Shown piece by piece: positions 1-6,393 of a DNA stretch of 13,612 nt; within the stretch, counting starts at the first letter, position 1; the number at the start of each line of letters is the position of its first letter. Made by a program: the position numbers and the translations under genes. A model generated the notes under the pieces. That model saw only the letters and a list, made by a program, of their open reading frames with translations, was not told the DNA's origin and searched no databases. Location of the stretch: contig CAYVJA010000064.1 of NCBI GenBank assembly GCA_964451605.1, positions 1 to 13,612 of the forward strand, read 5' to 3'. Source of the stretch: JAQVSH01 sp964451605 (GTDB lineage: Bacteria > Bacteroidota > Bacteroidia > Bacteroidales > UBA4181).

Positions 1-187
1 GATAGATCCGCTGCTCGGCCCCCTGGGTTCCCCTTCCAAAAAAGAACATAGGGTTGGGTTCGGGAGGGTTCGACGTGTAGGTGGCTATCACCTCGTTGAC
101 CTCAGCATAGGTAACGGGCTGCTGTGCCCGGGCAGTAAGCGACAGCCACACGGCAGCAAGCAGGAGAAAGCATCGGATTGTTCTCAT
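1..187 (-). CDS. Secreted DUF5107-like protein, N-terminal fragment
   Basis: Only the first 62 codons are present; the gene runs off the left edge of the window. It starts at an ATG at 185-187. A signal peptide is clear: basic MRTIRC, a hydrophobic core (FLLLAAVWLSL), and a TARAQQ cleavage region near residue 22. The mature start contains PPEPNPMFFFGRGTQGAEQR followed by IY. From memory of the family, this resembles the N-terminus of Bacteroidota DUF5107 proteins, which have a 'PNPMF...' stretch shortly before 'YPYP'. DUF5107 proteins are common beside glycoside hydrolases and are thought to be carbohydrate-active, but the fragment is too short to prove membership. It lies 93 bp after the beta-helix gene on the same strand. 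It has its own good promoter (217-247), so it may be transcribed separately. Secretion is well supported; the family call is tentative. Confidence 0.5.
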   Translation of the reverse strand, partial: MRTIRCFLLLAAVWLSLTARAQQPVTYAEVNEVIATYTSNPPEPNPMFFFGRGTQGAEQRIY

Positions 188-216
188 TGTATTCAGCTAA
201 AGGAGGGTTCTATACT

Positions 217-247
217 CAAAAGTACTTTTTCGGCAACGCATTCCCAA
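217..247 (-). promoter_or_regulatory. Bacteroidota-type promoter for the DUF5107-like gene
   Basis: On the minus strand, TACTTTTG (217-224) matches the Bacteroidota -7 consensus TAnnTTTG exactly. A TTG (245-247) lies 20 nt upstream, the spacing expected for the -33 element. Transcription would start near 211, giving a leader of about 24 nt before the ATG at 187. The element sits in the 93-bp gap after the beta-helix gene. Confidence 0.6.
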
Positions 248-280
248 CAACCTTCCGAAAATTAGTTCCAACAGCGCAAT

Positions 281-1702
281 CTATTCCGCTCCCCGTTTAA
301 ATACTATCTCTTCGGTATGTTCACCCACAAAGATGCGGGCCATGTCGCCGGTTTTATACCAGGCGGGCTTCCCCTTCATATCGTCCGAAATCACAGTGCC
401 GTTTATTACCAGATTCTCGAACACCACATTTTTCACCTTCCGTTCGGCATCGTATCCGGCAATAACGGAAAGTTCGGCATGGCTTCCGGTATAGGTGATA
501 TCCTTGAACAACACATTTTCGATACCCCTGCCGGGCGAGGTGCAATATTTGCTGTTATAAAAAACCCGCAGGTTCACCAACTGACCCTGCCGGAAATCTT
601 CGATGCGGATATTTTCGAACCGCACATTCCTGATAAGGTTACTGTCGCCGGCATTCAGGCTCAAACAGCCCTGATAATCGAGCTGTGCCTCTTTGTGGTC
701 GAGAATATCGAGATTGATATAGTTGAGATTTTCCAGTACTTCCGGATTGGGGGTGTTTCCGTGAGTGCCAATCAGGATGGGGTGAGCCACATCGGCCCAA
801 AGGGTGGAGTTCTGCATAGTAACATCGCTCGAACCGCCGGTAAAGCCCAGTCGGGTACCATACACAGTGGTGCAGTCGTCGGAGTTCCGGTTAAACACCC
901 CATCAATCAATACATGATTACTCGAAATCACATTCATCCCGTCGCCCCATCCAAAATAGCTGATGCTCTTCACATTCCGAATAGTAATATTTTCGGATCC
1001 TCCGGTAAAACACTGCGAACAGAAAACGCCGTTAATCTCCACATTGCGCGAATTGGCTATTCGCACCCCCTGTTTTACCGTTTGATCAATGATTCCGCTG
1101 CCCAAAACCTTCACATTTTCTGCATTCTCTATCAATAGCTGCCCCCTCAGCAGAGCCCCTCCGGCCAGAAAGACTGTTTTGCCTGATGGCACCCGAAGCA
1201 CCTTGCCGGGCACCTCATGAACACCCGGCCCAAACCAGATCACATCTTTATCGCCCTCCCGGGGAGGATTGGCACGCAGCGGATTGGCAAAGAGATGAAG
1301 ATTGTGGAAGATATCACCATTCACCTCAACCGAGAGATTCCTTGGCTGCGTGAGCCTGAAGGTAAGCGTATTGCCATCTATCACTGGTGTAATGGCATAC
1401 GAAAGGGGGCGAACCCGGGCCGTTTCGATTGTGCCTTTGTTGTAAGTTACCGAGACCTCCACCTCGCCCGAGAAGTCGAAATAGCTCAGCGAAGCTTTCT
1501 GTTCAGAGTGGCCGGTTCCCCGAACCTCATCCACCCTGATTTCATATTCGGGCAAATCCTGCCACGCCTGACCCGGAATTCGGACACGAACCGAAAAATC
1601 GGAGTTCTGCACCACCCCTTCGGGAGCAGGATAGGCGTTCAATTGGTTCTGGGCCTGAAGGGAGGCGAAAGGGAGGATGAGGAAGAGGAGGAGGAAGTAC
1701 AT
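281..1702 (-). CDS. Secreted right-handed beta-helix glycoside hydrolase (GH28/GH49-like)
   Basis: 473 residues from the ATG at 1702. The frame stays open further upstream, but only a TTG lies there and that extension runs through repeat DNA, so I rejected it. A signal peptide (MYFLLLFLILPFASLQAQ) targets it to the periplasm or beyond. Residues about 20-130 look like a beta-sandwich N-terminal domain. From about 165 onward, repeated 'N-V-x-I/V' turns (ENVKVLGSGIID, RNVEINGV, ENITIRNV, NHVLIDGV) are typical of a parallel beta-helix. Likely catalytic acids are Asp254 in GWGDGMN and Asp275/Asp276 in NSDDCT. Their spacing of 21 and 22 residues equals that of the catalytic triad Asp180/Asp201/Asp202 of GH28 endopolygalacturonase II, with a possible partner His308 or His314. 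Known family substrates are polygalacturonans (GH28) and dextran or pullulan (GH49); which applies here is unresolved. It is the last gene of the run starting with GH97. Confidence 0.75.
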   Translation of the reverse strand: MYFLLLFLILPFASLQAQNQLNAYPAPEGVVQNSDFSVRVRIPGQAWQDLPEYEIRVDEVRGTGHSEQKASLSYFDFSGEVEVSVTYNKGTIETARVRPLSYAITPVIDGNTLTFRLTQPRNLSVEVNGDIFHNLHLFANPLRANPPREGDKDVIWFGPGVHEVPGKVLRVPSGKTVFLAGGALLRGQLLIENAENVKVLGSGIIDQTVKQGVRIANSRNVEINGVFCSQCFTGGSENITIRNVKSISYFGWGDGMNVISSNHVLIDGVFNRNSDDCTTVYGTRLGFTGGSSDVTMQNSTLWADVAHPILIGTHGNTPNPEVLENLNYINLDILDHKEAQLDYQGCLSLNAGDSNLIRNVRFENIRIEDFRQGQLVNLRVFYNSKYCTSPGRGIENVLFKDITYTGSHAELSVIAGYDAERKVKNVVFENLVINGTVISDDMKGKPAWYKTGDMARIFVGEHTEEIVFKRGAE

Positions 1703-1706
1703 AATT

Positions 1707-1730
1707 AATGGTGAATGGTGAATGGTGAAT
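1707..1730 (-). repeat. 7-bp CACCATT repeats just before the beta-helix gene start
   Basis: Three perfect copies of CACCATT (minus strand; AATGGTG on plus, 1707-1727) plus a partial copy end 4 nt before the ATG at 1702. The same type of heptamer, in the same orientation and nearly the same distance, precedes the ATGs at 6236 and 11385. Confidence 0.85.
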
Positions 1731-1804
1731 GCGCTGACGCGCAAGTGCTCTAGTGCTCTAGTGCATCGAAGCGCGTTCGCGCTTCAAGAGCTGCGCTGGC
1801 GCGC
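1731..1804. repeat. GCGC hairpins and AGTGCTCT repeats (spacer module)
   Basis: In plus-strand order: GCGCTGACGCGC (1731-1742, found again at 12519 and 12580); two copies of AGTGCTCT plus AGTGC (1744-1764); a near-perfect palindrome with 8-bp arms GAAGCGCG/CGCGCTTC around TT (1768-1785); CAAGAGCT; then GCGCTGGCGCGC (1793-1804). The block from TCGAAGCGC to CAAGAGCT matches the minus strand of 13083-13108. Confidence 0.8.
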
Positions 1805-1814
1805 AACAATGCTT

Positions 1815-1910
1815 TGATTATCAAATTATCAAATCTCCAAATTATCACATTATCGAATTGCCGAATTGCCGAATTGCCGAATTATCGAATTATCGAATTA
1901 TCACATTGTC
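1815..1910. repeat. Array of twelve 8-bp units overlapping the GH88 3' end
   Basis: On the plus strand the array reads in perfect 8-bp phase: TGATTATC, AAATTATC, AAATCTCC, AAATTATC, ACATTATC, three GAATTGCC, three GAATTATC, then ACATTGTC. It spans exactly 96 bp. The last unit and a half lie inside the GH88 gene: they encode its final residues and supply its TGA stop (1901-1903). Three units of the same class follow the stop of the gene ending at 11242, on that gene's coding strand. Confidence 0.9.
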
Positions 1911-3106
1911 AGTTTTTGGAAGCGCATAAGGGCTTCGAGGTAGTAGTAGTCGGCGTAGATGATGGAGGCGTCTATTTCGGAGTGGTTGGGTTTGTGGCCG
2001 ACGGAGTGGTTGAGGAGGGCTTGGTTTTGTTTTCCGCTTTGGTATTTGGGGGTGGAGAGGGCAATAAGGAGTTTTTCTGCTGCCTGCCGATAGCGTTGTT
2101 TGGCGGGTTCGGTGGGTACAAGCGTTGAGAGTTCAAGCAGGGCGGAGGCAGCAATGGCTGCGGCGGAGGCGTCGCGGGGAGCATCCGGGATGGCAGGGTC
2201 TGCGAAGTCCCAGAAGGGGACGGTATCGGCGGGAAGAGCGGCGAGGAAACGGTCGGCCAGTTTTTGGGCGGTTTCAAGAAACGCCGCCTTCCCGGACTCC
2301 CGGTAGCTCATGGTAAACCCATAGATACCCCATGCCTGGCCGCGGGCCCAGAAAGAGCTGTCGGCATAACCCTGATGGGTAACCCCTTTCAGGAAACGGC
2401 CGTCGGTGGTATCGAAGACGGCCACATGAAAGGTGGAATAATCGGGGCGAACCAAAGTGCGCATGGAGGTTTCGGCATGTTTTACGGCGATGTCGGCAAG
2501 GTGTGCACCCCCGCCATTTTTCGATGCCCAGAACAGCAGCTCCAGGTTCATCATATTGTCGATGATGGTATTGTGGGGCCAGTTCATTTTGGCCCTCATG
2601 GCAGGCCACGAGAGAATGGATCCTACTTTGGGGTTAAAGAGGGTGGCCAATGAGTCGGCGGCAGTGAGCAATATCTTCTTGTAAGCCTCATCACCGGTGA
2701 GCCGGTATCCATTCCCAAAGCTGCAAAAAAACATGAAACCCAGATCGTGGTTATCGACCGGCACCGACAAAACACCCCGGAGGGGCTCGGTATATTTTCG
2801 GGCATTTGCAAGCAGATCAGCATTGCCCGACGCTTCATAGGCATACCAGAGCACCCCGGGCCAAAAGCCGCTTGTCCAGTCATAAATTCCAACCCGGTTC
2901 CAGCGAGTCTGACCCTGAAGGATATTTCTCGGCAAACTGTCGGCCGCCCAGGGAGAATTCAGTGTTTCAACACACTTAGCCACAGCCCCATCAATCCCCG
3001 GTTTCGGATCAAACCGCACATCCCTACCCACACCGGCACAAGCCGCCAAAACCACAACCAGCACACCTCCCGCCAGCAAACCCACAATTCTATTATTAAC
3101 TCCCAT
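1901..3106 (-). CDS. GH88 unsaturated glucuronyl hydrolase, lipoprotein
   Basis: 401 residues, starting at the ATG at 3106. A lipoprotein signal (VLVVVLAAC, Cys23) anchors it to a membrane; no acidic surface-export motif follows the Cys. The body is an (alpha/alpha)6 barrel of GH88 type, with IYDWTSGFWPGVLWY at 74-88 and HQGYADSSFWARGQAWG at 244-260. The two Asp corresponding to Asp88 and Asp149 of the Bacillus GL1 enzyme appear to be Asp121 in NHDLGFMF and Asp183 in TIIDNMMN. Family members hydrate the terminal unsaturated uronate of oligosaccharides made by polysaccharide lyases. This suits its position directly after a lyase-like gene on the same strand, about 90 bp of repeats apart. The last residues and stop codon come from the repeat array at 1815-1910, an odd 3' end suggesting the array once replaced or extended the original terminus. 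Confidence 0.93.
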   Translation of the reverse strand: MGVNNRIVGLLAGGVLVVVLAACAGVGRDVRFDPKPGIDGAVAKCVETLNSPWAADSLPRNILQGQTRWNRVGIYDWTSGFWPGVLWYAYEASGNADLLANARKYTEPLRGVLSVPVDNHDLGFMFFCSFGNGYRLTGDEAYKKILLTAADSLATLFNPKVGSILSWPAMRAKMNWPHNTIIDNMMNLELLFWASKNGGGAHLADIAVKHAETSMRTLVRPDYSTFHVAVFDTTDGRFLKGVTHQGYADSSFWARGQAWGIYGFTMSYRESGKAAFLETAQKLADRFLAALPADTVPFWDFADPAIPDAPRDASAAAIAASALLELSTLVPTEPAKQRYRQAAEKLLIALSTPKYQSGKQNQALLNHSVGHKPNHSEIDASIIYADYYYLEALMRFQKLTM

Positions 3107-3133
3107 TACTTATCCATTATCACGGTTACACCC

Positions 3134-3198
3134 GCGCGAAGCGCAGCATTAGAGCATTAGAGCACTAGAGCACTAGAGCACTAGAGCACTAGAGCACT
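3134..3198. repeat. AGAGCACT 8-bp array with a GCGC hairpin
   Basis: Five perfect AGAGCACT copies (3159-3198) are preceded by AGAGCATT (3151-3158) and a half unit. At the far end is GCGCGAAGCGC (3134-3144), a small hairpin. The array reaches into the TAG stop of the upstream-transcribed lyase gene (3197-3199). Together with about 27 further bases (3107-3133) it fills the gap to the GH88 start. Confidence 0.9.
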
Positions 3199-4333
3199 AA
3201 TAAAAAAGCAGCGTCCCATACCCCGGATGGTCAGCTGTCCAGGGAGCTCCTTCGGGACGAACCTTTTCGACAGCCATACGGGTATAGAAGGGGTTGAGTT
3301 TCTTGCGGTTCTGATAGTGGTTCAGCACAATCTCGAAAACACCCCGGAATTTGCCCCGGTCGTGTGCGGCAATGGCGGTGTGGTGATATTTTCCTGTGCG
3401 ATCCAGCCACTCCTGAAAGGGGACATCAAACCCCAGATTGTACTTGGCGGTGTACTCATATCCGGCCAGCAGCCGATTCTCGGCCGCACCATACATATCC
3501 AGACCCTGATTGAAACCCACTTCGCACGCCTCGGCAAGGCATCCCAGTCCAAACTGGGTATGGGCCTGATCGCGTCCGCTCTCCTGGCACTGTCCCGCCT
3601 GATTAATAATGTAGTGGGTAATCCGGCCATTCCCCTCACCACGATAAAAGTAGTTGACAGCCTTGTTGAACATGGCCGTATCGTTCAGGAAGACGCCAAA
3701 GGCCATCATTCCCTTGATACATGCCGCATCCCAGTTACCATTGGCAAATGTGGCAAAGTTTTCGATCACAGGGTAAAACACTTCGCGTACCACCCGTTCG
3801 AAACGGGTAATCGCGGCCGGTTCCCATCCGGCATCGGAGTAGCGGATCAATTCGGCGGCGTTCACTATAAGGAAACCGCAGAGGGGGCTCATCAACTCCT
3901 TGTCGACATTGATGATTCCTTTTAAAGTGGAACCATAGCCGTTCAGAATCTCCATAGCCTTGACAGCATGTCGCTTATCGCCGGTAATGACCCACTGCAT
4001 GGCATTGTAGTAGGCCGCCAGACAGTCGTCTTCGAAATCTTTTTTGTGAAGATTGGGTTCGCCCGGACGGGCACCTGTGCGAGAAACATAGTCGAATGGC
4101 CCGCGAACCCTGTAGTCGCGCGATGCCCGCGGATCGGAGGCAAAAAGCGTGTAGGCCGATTTCCAGGGCTCCTTTCCCTCGGCCACCCGGCTTTTGATCC
4201 GTTGCAACGCCTCAGCGTTGTGTAAAATACCGGGATGCACCAACGCAGCTGCACTTCCGGCCGACCAGGCACAGGTTAACGGAATAACAAGGAAAAACGC
4301 AATCAGGATTCGCACAACAAGGATATTTTTCAT
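3197..4333 (-). CDS. Secreted alginate-lyase-superfamily protein (PF05426; possibly PL38-like)
   Basis: 378 residues from the ATG at 4333. A TTG eight codons upstream would overlap GH97, so the ATG is preferred. A signal peptide (hydrophobic 4-20, then CAWSAGSAAA) exports it. The rest is an all-helical (alpha/alpha) toroid of the alginate_lyase type. Conserved-looking blocks are HKKDFEDDCLAAYYNAMQW (96-114), NGNWDAACIKGMMAFGVF (198-215), ESGRDQAHTQFGLG (251-264) and GYEYTAKYNLGFDVPF (291-306). By analogy with PL5/PL38 enzymes, Asn198 or Asn200, His258 and the tyrosines in GYEY are candidate active-site residues. The expected reaction is beta-elimination of a beta-linked uronan such as alginate or glucuronan, releasing unsaturated uronate ends for the neighbouring GH88. 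The start lies 10 nt after the GH97 stop, so the two are almost certainly co-transcribed. Family assignment is good; substrate is uncertain. Confidence 0.8.
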   Translation of the reverse strand: MKNILVVRILIAFFLVIPLTCAWSAGSAAALVHPGILHNAEALQRIKSRVAEGKEPWKSAYTLFASDPRASRDYRVRGPFDYVSRTGARPGEPNLHKKDFEDDCLAAYYNAMQWVITGDKRHAVKAMEILNGYGSTLKGIINVDKELMSPLCGFLIVNAAELIRYSDAGWEPAAITRFERVVREVFYPVIENFATFANGNWDAACIKGMMAFGVFLNDTAMFNKAVNYFYRGEGNGRITHYIINQAGQCQESGRDQAHTQFGLGCLAEACEVGFNQGLDMYGAAENRLLAGYEYTAKYNLGFDVPFQEWLDRTGKYHHTAIAAHDRGKFRGVFEIVLNHYQNRKKLNPFYTRMAVEKVRPEGAPWTADHPGYGTLLFY

Positions 4334-4343
4334 ACGTAGATTA

Positions 4344-6236
4344 TTAGATTTTTTCAATCATTACAGTTGCGCCCTTGTTTGCATCCAGCGAAAGGTCGTA
4401 GATAAAGGTGCTGTCTATAGTCTTCTCGTCGATTCGCACGTGGGTTCGGGTCTCAACCAAAGGATCGTCGGTATAAAATTTCGCCTTGTACGATTTTCCG
4501 GGTTCCAGAAAATCGAAGGAAAGCTTGAGGGAACGGGGTTGCTCACCGTTGATTGCGCCCAAATACCAGTTATCGCCATTTCTGCGGGCAATCACACCAC
4601 ACTTGCCGATTTCGGCATGCAACACGCGCGTCTCATTCCATACGGTAGGCACCTTATTGAAGAACTCCAGTTCCGGCTCTTCGCCAATGGTGCTGGTATC
4701 GCCCCATAATCCGTCGCTCTTTACCGGAGCTTGCGGGGCTTTATCGTACCAATAGAGAAATTGCAGCGGGCTGAAGAGACAGACCGTTTTGGCAAGCTGC
4801 GAAGCGTGCGAACCCATTTTGGCCGTAACACGGCTGTTGTAGTAACAGACGGTATTGTCGGCGGCACCCGCCAGCATGCGGGTAAACATCGTGGCGAGTG
4901 TGTGTGAGTTGGGAATGCTCTCCTCATCGCCCCGAATTCCCTCCTGAGTGAGCAAGTTGGGATAGGTGCGCGAAAACCCGGTGGGGCGGTATTCATCGTG
5001 TATATCTACTATCATACCATATTGGGCCGTTTTTGCCACCGCCTCGTGCAGCCAACTAGTCACCTTCTGACTTCCCACCTGAACAAAGCCATACTTAATT
5101 CCGGCCACACCCCATTCGCGATAGAGGGGCAAAAGGGTGTCAAGTTGCTGTTCAAGAGCCTTACGGTTCACATAAAGTATAATACCAACTCCCTTCTCCT
5201 TACCGTAACTGAGAATACGGGGCAGATCAAAAGGCCCTTTCGACCGTTTTTCGTCGAGCGTAGGAGTGGTGGCATCCGAATTGTCATTATTTTCCGGTCC
5301 GTACCAACCGGCGTCGAACTCAACATATTGCATCCCGTGCGAGGAGACAAAGTCGATAGCGGCCAGCGCCCCCTGCGTGGTCAGGGTAGTTTCGCGCAGT
5401 GCTTTTCCCGGTTTGATCCAGGAACCGTCGGCTATCTCAGAGGGAGGGTTTAGATTTTCGAGCAGGTAGCTCTGTTCCAGCAACTTTCCGGCATTAGGGG
5501 CAACCATCACCACCCGCCAGGGCGACTGAAAGGGAAGTGCCTTAACCACAGGACTATGCAGTTGAGTGATCACGGCATTAGGCAACAGCGTATCGGGGCC
5601 AAACTTCATGCGGGCATAATCTACAAGCTGGGCTTCGGCCAGCGCCAGCGTTACTCCTCCTGCACGCTCCACCACAAGCGGGCGTTCGCAACCGTCCTTT
5701 ACCTGGCTTACGGGAACTTTGTTATAGATGCCCTGTGCGGTATAAGTGGCCCAGCAAGAGTCGCCTTCCAAAAGAGCAAAGTTCATCGCTTCGCGGATAA
5801 TGGTCAGAGAATCCATCTTTTCTGAGACCGGAATCTGATAGGCAAAGGCTACCCCCTCATTATAGGCGCGGCAAATCAGGTTGAGACGGGTATCTCCCTG
5901 ACGCAAAAAGAGGGTTAATTGGGTGTAGTTATCCGGGATGGTCTCCTGCTGCCCGAGCGGATTCTTCCACTTGCTGGTGACACTTTCCAGCAGGGTATTT
6001 TCTACCGAAAAAGGTCCTGTAAAATCGACCCCTTCGGCTTCGAGCCGAAACGTGGAGGGAGCCACCAGCGTCTGGCCGTTATAGGTAACCGAATAACCAA
6101 ACAGAGCATCGGCCAGGCCTTTTTTCCCGGCTTCGATGCGGCACTTCAATTCTCCGTTAGGCGAAGATACTGTATGTACTCCCGATGCGGCACAGCCGGC
6201 AAACAAGAGAAGAAAAAGGGAGAGGAGGGGCTTCAT
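4344..6236 (-). CDS. GH97 alpha-glucosidase/alpha-galactosidase family lipoprotein
   Basis: 630 residues from the ATG at 6236. The lipoprotein signal is MKPLLSLFLLLFAGC (Cys15). Domains follow the GH97 order: an N-terminal beta-sandwich (about 20-275), a (beta/alpha)8 barrel (about 280-535, with MQYVEFDAGWYGP at 302-314 and MIVDIHDEYRPTG at 408-420, then SRTYPNLLTQEG to 433) and a C-terminal beta domain (540-630). Retaining GH97 alpha-galactosidases have an Asp nucleophile in a 'GxKVDF' strand (Asp415 in BtGH97b). Here that strand reads GIKYGF with Gly383, so the nucleophile is missing. Glu415 and Glu432 remain as candidate base and acid, which favours the inverting, SusB-like alpha-glucosidase mechanism (inference). 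Length is slightly below SusB. The gene starts a tight pair with the lyase and lies 157 bp after the regulator. Confidence 0.93.
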   Translation of the reverse strand: MKPLLSLFLLLFAGCAASGVHTVSSPNGELKCRIEAGKKGLADALFGYSVTYNGQTLVAPSTFRLEAEGVDFTGPFSVENTLLESVTSKWKNPLGQQETIPDNYTQLTLFLRQGDTRLNLICRAYNEGVAFAYQIPVSEKMDSLTIIREAMNFALLEGDSCWATYTAQGIYNKVPVSQVKDGCERPLVVERAGGVTLALAEAQLVDYARMKFGPDTLLPNAVITQLHSPVVKALPFQSPWRVVMVAPNAGKLLEQSYLLENLNPPSEIADGSWIKPGKALRETTLTTQGALAAIDFVSSHGMQYVEFDAGWYGPENNDNSDATTPTLDEKRSKGPFDLPRILSYGKEKGVGIILYVNRKALEQQLDTLLPLYREWGVAGIKYGFVQVGSQKVTSWLHEAVAKTAQYGMIVDIHDEYRPTGFSRTYPNLLTQEGIRGDEESIPNSHTLATMFTRMLAGAADNTVCYYNSRVTAKMGSHASQLAKTVCLFSPLQFLYWYDKAPQAPVKSDGLWGDTSTIGEEPELEFFNKVPTVWNETRVLHAEIGKCGVIARRNGDNWYLGAINGEQPRSLKLSFDFLEPGKSYKAKFYTDDPLVETRTHVRIDEKTIDSTFIYDLSLDANKGATVMIEKI

Positions 6237-6241
6237 ATAGT

Positions 6242-6285
6242 AATGGTGAATGGTGAATGTAAAATTGGTGAATGTAAAATTGGTG
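6242..6285 (-). repeat. 7-bp and 15-bp tandem repeats before the GH97 start
   Basis: On the plus strand there are two AATGGTG heptamers (6242-6255) followed by two identical 15-bp units AATGTAAAATTGGTG (6256-6270, 6271-6285). On the coding strand these read as CACCATT units ending 5 nt before the GH97 ATG. The rest of the 157-bp gap (6286-6393) holds only a weak 6-bp stem (TTGTCC/GGACAA, 6373-6392) after the regulator stop. Confidence 0.85.
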
Positions 6286-6393
6286 ATATACCTGGGTTGA
6301 TTCCAAGAAAAATGGGTGTAAATGGGTTTCGATTGATAAAAGAGAACTCGATTCGGGCAGTGAGTTGCTGATTTGTCCGGGGCTCAGGACAAG

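Noticed and set aside
317..1138. Long plus-strand open frame opposite the beta-helix gene (similar antisense frames at 3227-3925 and, on minus, 11517-12413)
   Set aside because: They lie wholly antisense to genes with clear signal peptides and catalytic motifs, and their translations show no recognisable domain or export signal. They are by-products of codon bias.
1703..1744. Upstream TTG start for the beta-helix gene
   Set aside because: The added residues are translated from CACCATT and GCGC repeats; the ATG at 1702 directly begins a signal peptide.
3134..3198. CRISPR array
   Set aside because: Units are 7-8 bp and directly adjoining, with no unique spacers and no cas genes.
4334..4357. 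Earlier TTG start for the lyase gene
   Set aside because: It would overlap the GH97 3' end and add a polar stretch before the signal peptide; the ATG at 4333 gives a normal signal peptide and 10-nt spacing.
6373..6392. Terminator after the regulator (TTGTCC/GGACAA stem)
   Set aside because: Only a 6-bp stem with an 8-nt loop and no T-run on the minus strand; too weak to call.
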